Assembly: GCA_012032975.1 (NCBI GenBank)
Contig: JAAUPU010000209.1
Coordinates: forward strand, 1 to 6,039
Source of the DNA: Caldilineaceae bacterium
GTDB taxonomy: Bacteria > Chloroflexota > Anaerolineae > Caldilineales > Caldilineaceae
Reading direction: 5' to 3'
DNA: 6,039 nucleotides
In this document: in pieces, positions 5,746 through 6,039 of the stretch
Numbering within the stretch: position 1 is the stretch's first letter
How the letters are laid out: each line of letters begins with the position of its first letter
Notes under the pieces: generated by a model
The model's input: the letters and a program-made list of their open reading frames with translations, nothing else
Told to the model about the DNA's origin: nothing
Databases searched by the model: none
Position numbers and translations under genes: made by a program

Positions 5746-6039
5746 TCACGCATAACTGAAAACTTCCAGGGAGATAACATCCACCGGTTTGGCCTCACCG
5801 TGAAGCATACGCCTGTCAAAGCCCAACCCCTTCAGATTGGCGGCGAGCAGGACGTCGAGCCGAGCTGTCTCACTCTGCTGTTTGTGCAGCAACTTCCAGC
5901 GCCATGAGGTAATTTACGATCCATCTGACTGGATCCGGTTCTGACGATGCTGCTCAGCCACGGCTTGATAGTGGGTCGCCCCTCGGGTCAGCCGCTCCTG
6001 CATTTCCGGCGTGAGCGGACCTTTCACTTTTGCCTTGAC
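5746..6039 (-). pseudogene. Probable decayed 3' end of an unrecognised gene, one in-frame stop, 5' end outside window
   Basis: On the minus strand one frame runs from the window edge: 41 codons (VKAKVKGPLTPEMQERLT...RIQSDGS), a TAA at 5914-5916, then 55 more codons in the same frame (ITSWRWKLLHKQQSETARLD...LEVFSYA) to a TGA at 5746-5748. Both halves use mostly G or C at third codon positions and read like soluble, helical protein. This suggests one gene interrupted by a nonsense change. The segment LDVLLAANLKGLGF faintly recalls the tail of some type I restriction methyltransferase subunits, but I do not recognise the family and would not name it. The alternative is that the first part ends naturally at 5914 and the second is non-coding. 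It shares the strand of the Fic gene, ending 115 bases before it. Confidence 0.4.

Noticed and set aside
1..6039. tRNA, rRNA, CRISPR array, insertion sequence ends or origin
   Set aside because: I looked for cloverleaf arms, regularly spaced direct repeats, transposase motifs and terminal inverted repeats and found none that hold up.

Overview
The window is a GC-rich bacterial chromosomal segment with accessory character. Gene content (an enolase-superfamily sugar acid dehydratase, a Phd/VapC toxin-antitoxin pair, a large multi-domain membrane phosphohydrolase and a Fic enzyme) and general style fit a free-living bacterium with many small TA and Fic modules. A member of the Chloroflexota is my best guess, but this rests on impression only; no rRNA or other phylogenetic marker is present.

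Layout. (1) Bases 1-682 hold the C-terminal part of a mandelate racemase/galactonate dehydratase-like enzyme on the plus strand. (2) Three bases after its stop begins a near-consensus sigma70-type promoter (TTGAAA, 17 bp, TATACT) with nested inverted repeats at and downstream of the -10 box. It drives a two-gene toxin-antitoxin operon (771-1467): a Phd/YefM-type antitoxin and a PIN-domain (VapC) RNase toxin that overlap by 14 bases. (3) A 221-base spacer holds a hairpin directly after the toxin stop, a degenerate run of CTTCGTG-like decamers and a possible promoter. (4) Bases 1689-4385 encode an 898-residue membrane protein that joins a four-helix PF04020/YvlD-like N-terminal module, a complete alkaline-phosphatase-superfamily (type I phosphodiesterase) catalytic domain and a five-helix Yip1-like C-terminal module. 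(5) A 102-base convergent spacer has two short hairpins. (6) A 380-residue Fic protein with an N-terminal inhibitory motif, intact Fic motif and C-terminal winged helix lies on the minus strand (4488-5630), with an imperfect palindrome overlapping its ribosome binding site. (7) The last ~400 bases carry the Fic upstream region and, on the minus strand, a coding-like frame interrupted by one in-frame TAA, read here as the decayed tail of a gene that enters from outside the window.

How the parts relate. The TA pair is a self-contained, autoregulated module inserted between unrelated metabolic and membrane genes. The phosphohydrolase and the Fic gene converge and are transcribed separately; nothing in the sequence ties them to one pathway. 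The most unusual item is the three-part membrane phosphohydrolase: charge distribution around its helices predicts that the catalytic domain lies on the cytoplasmic side, which is not where most secreted nucleotide pyrophosphatases of the superfamily act.
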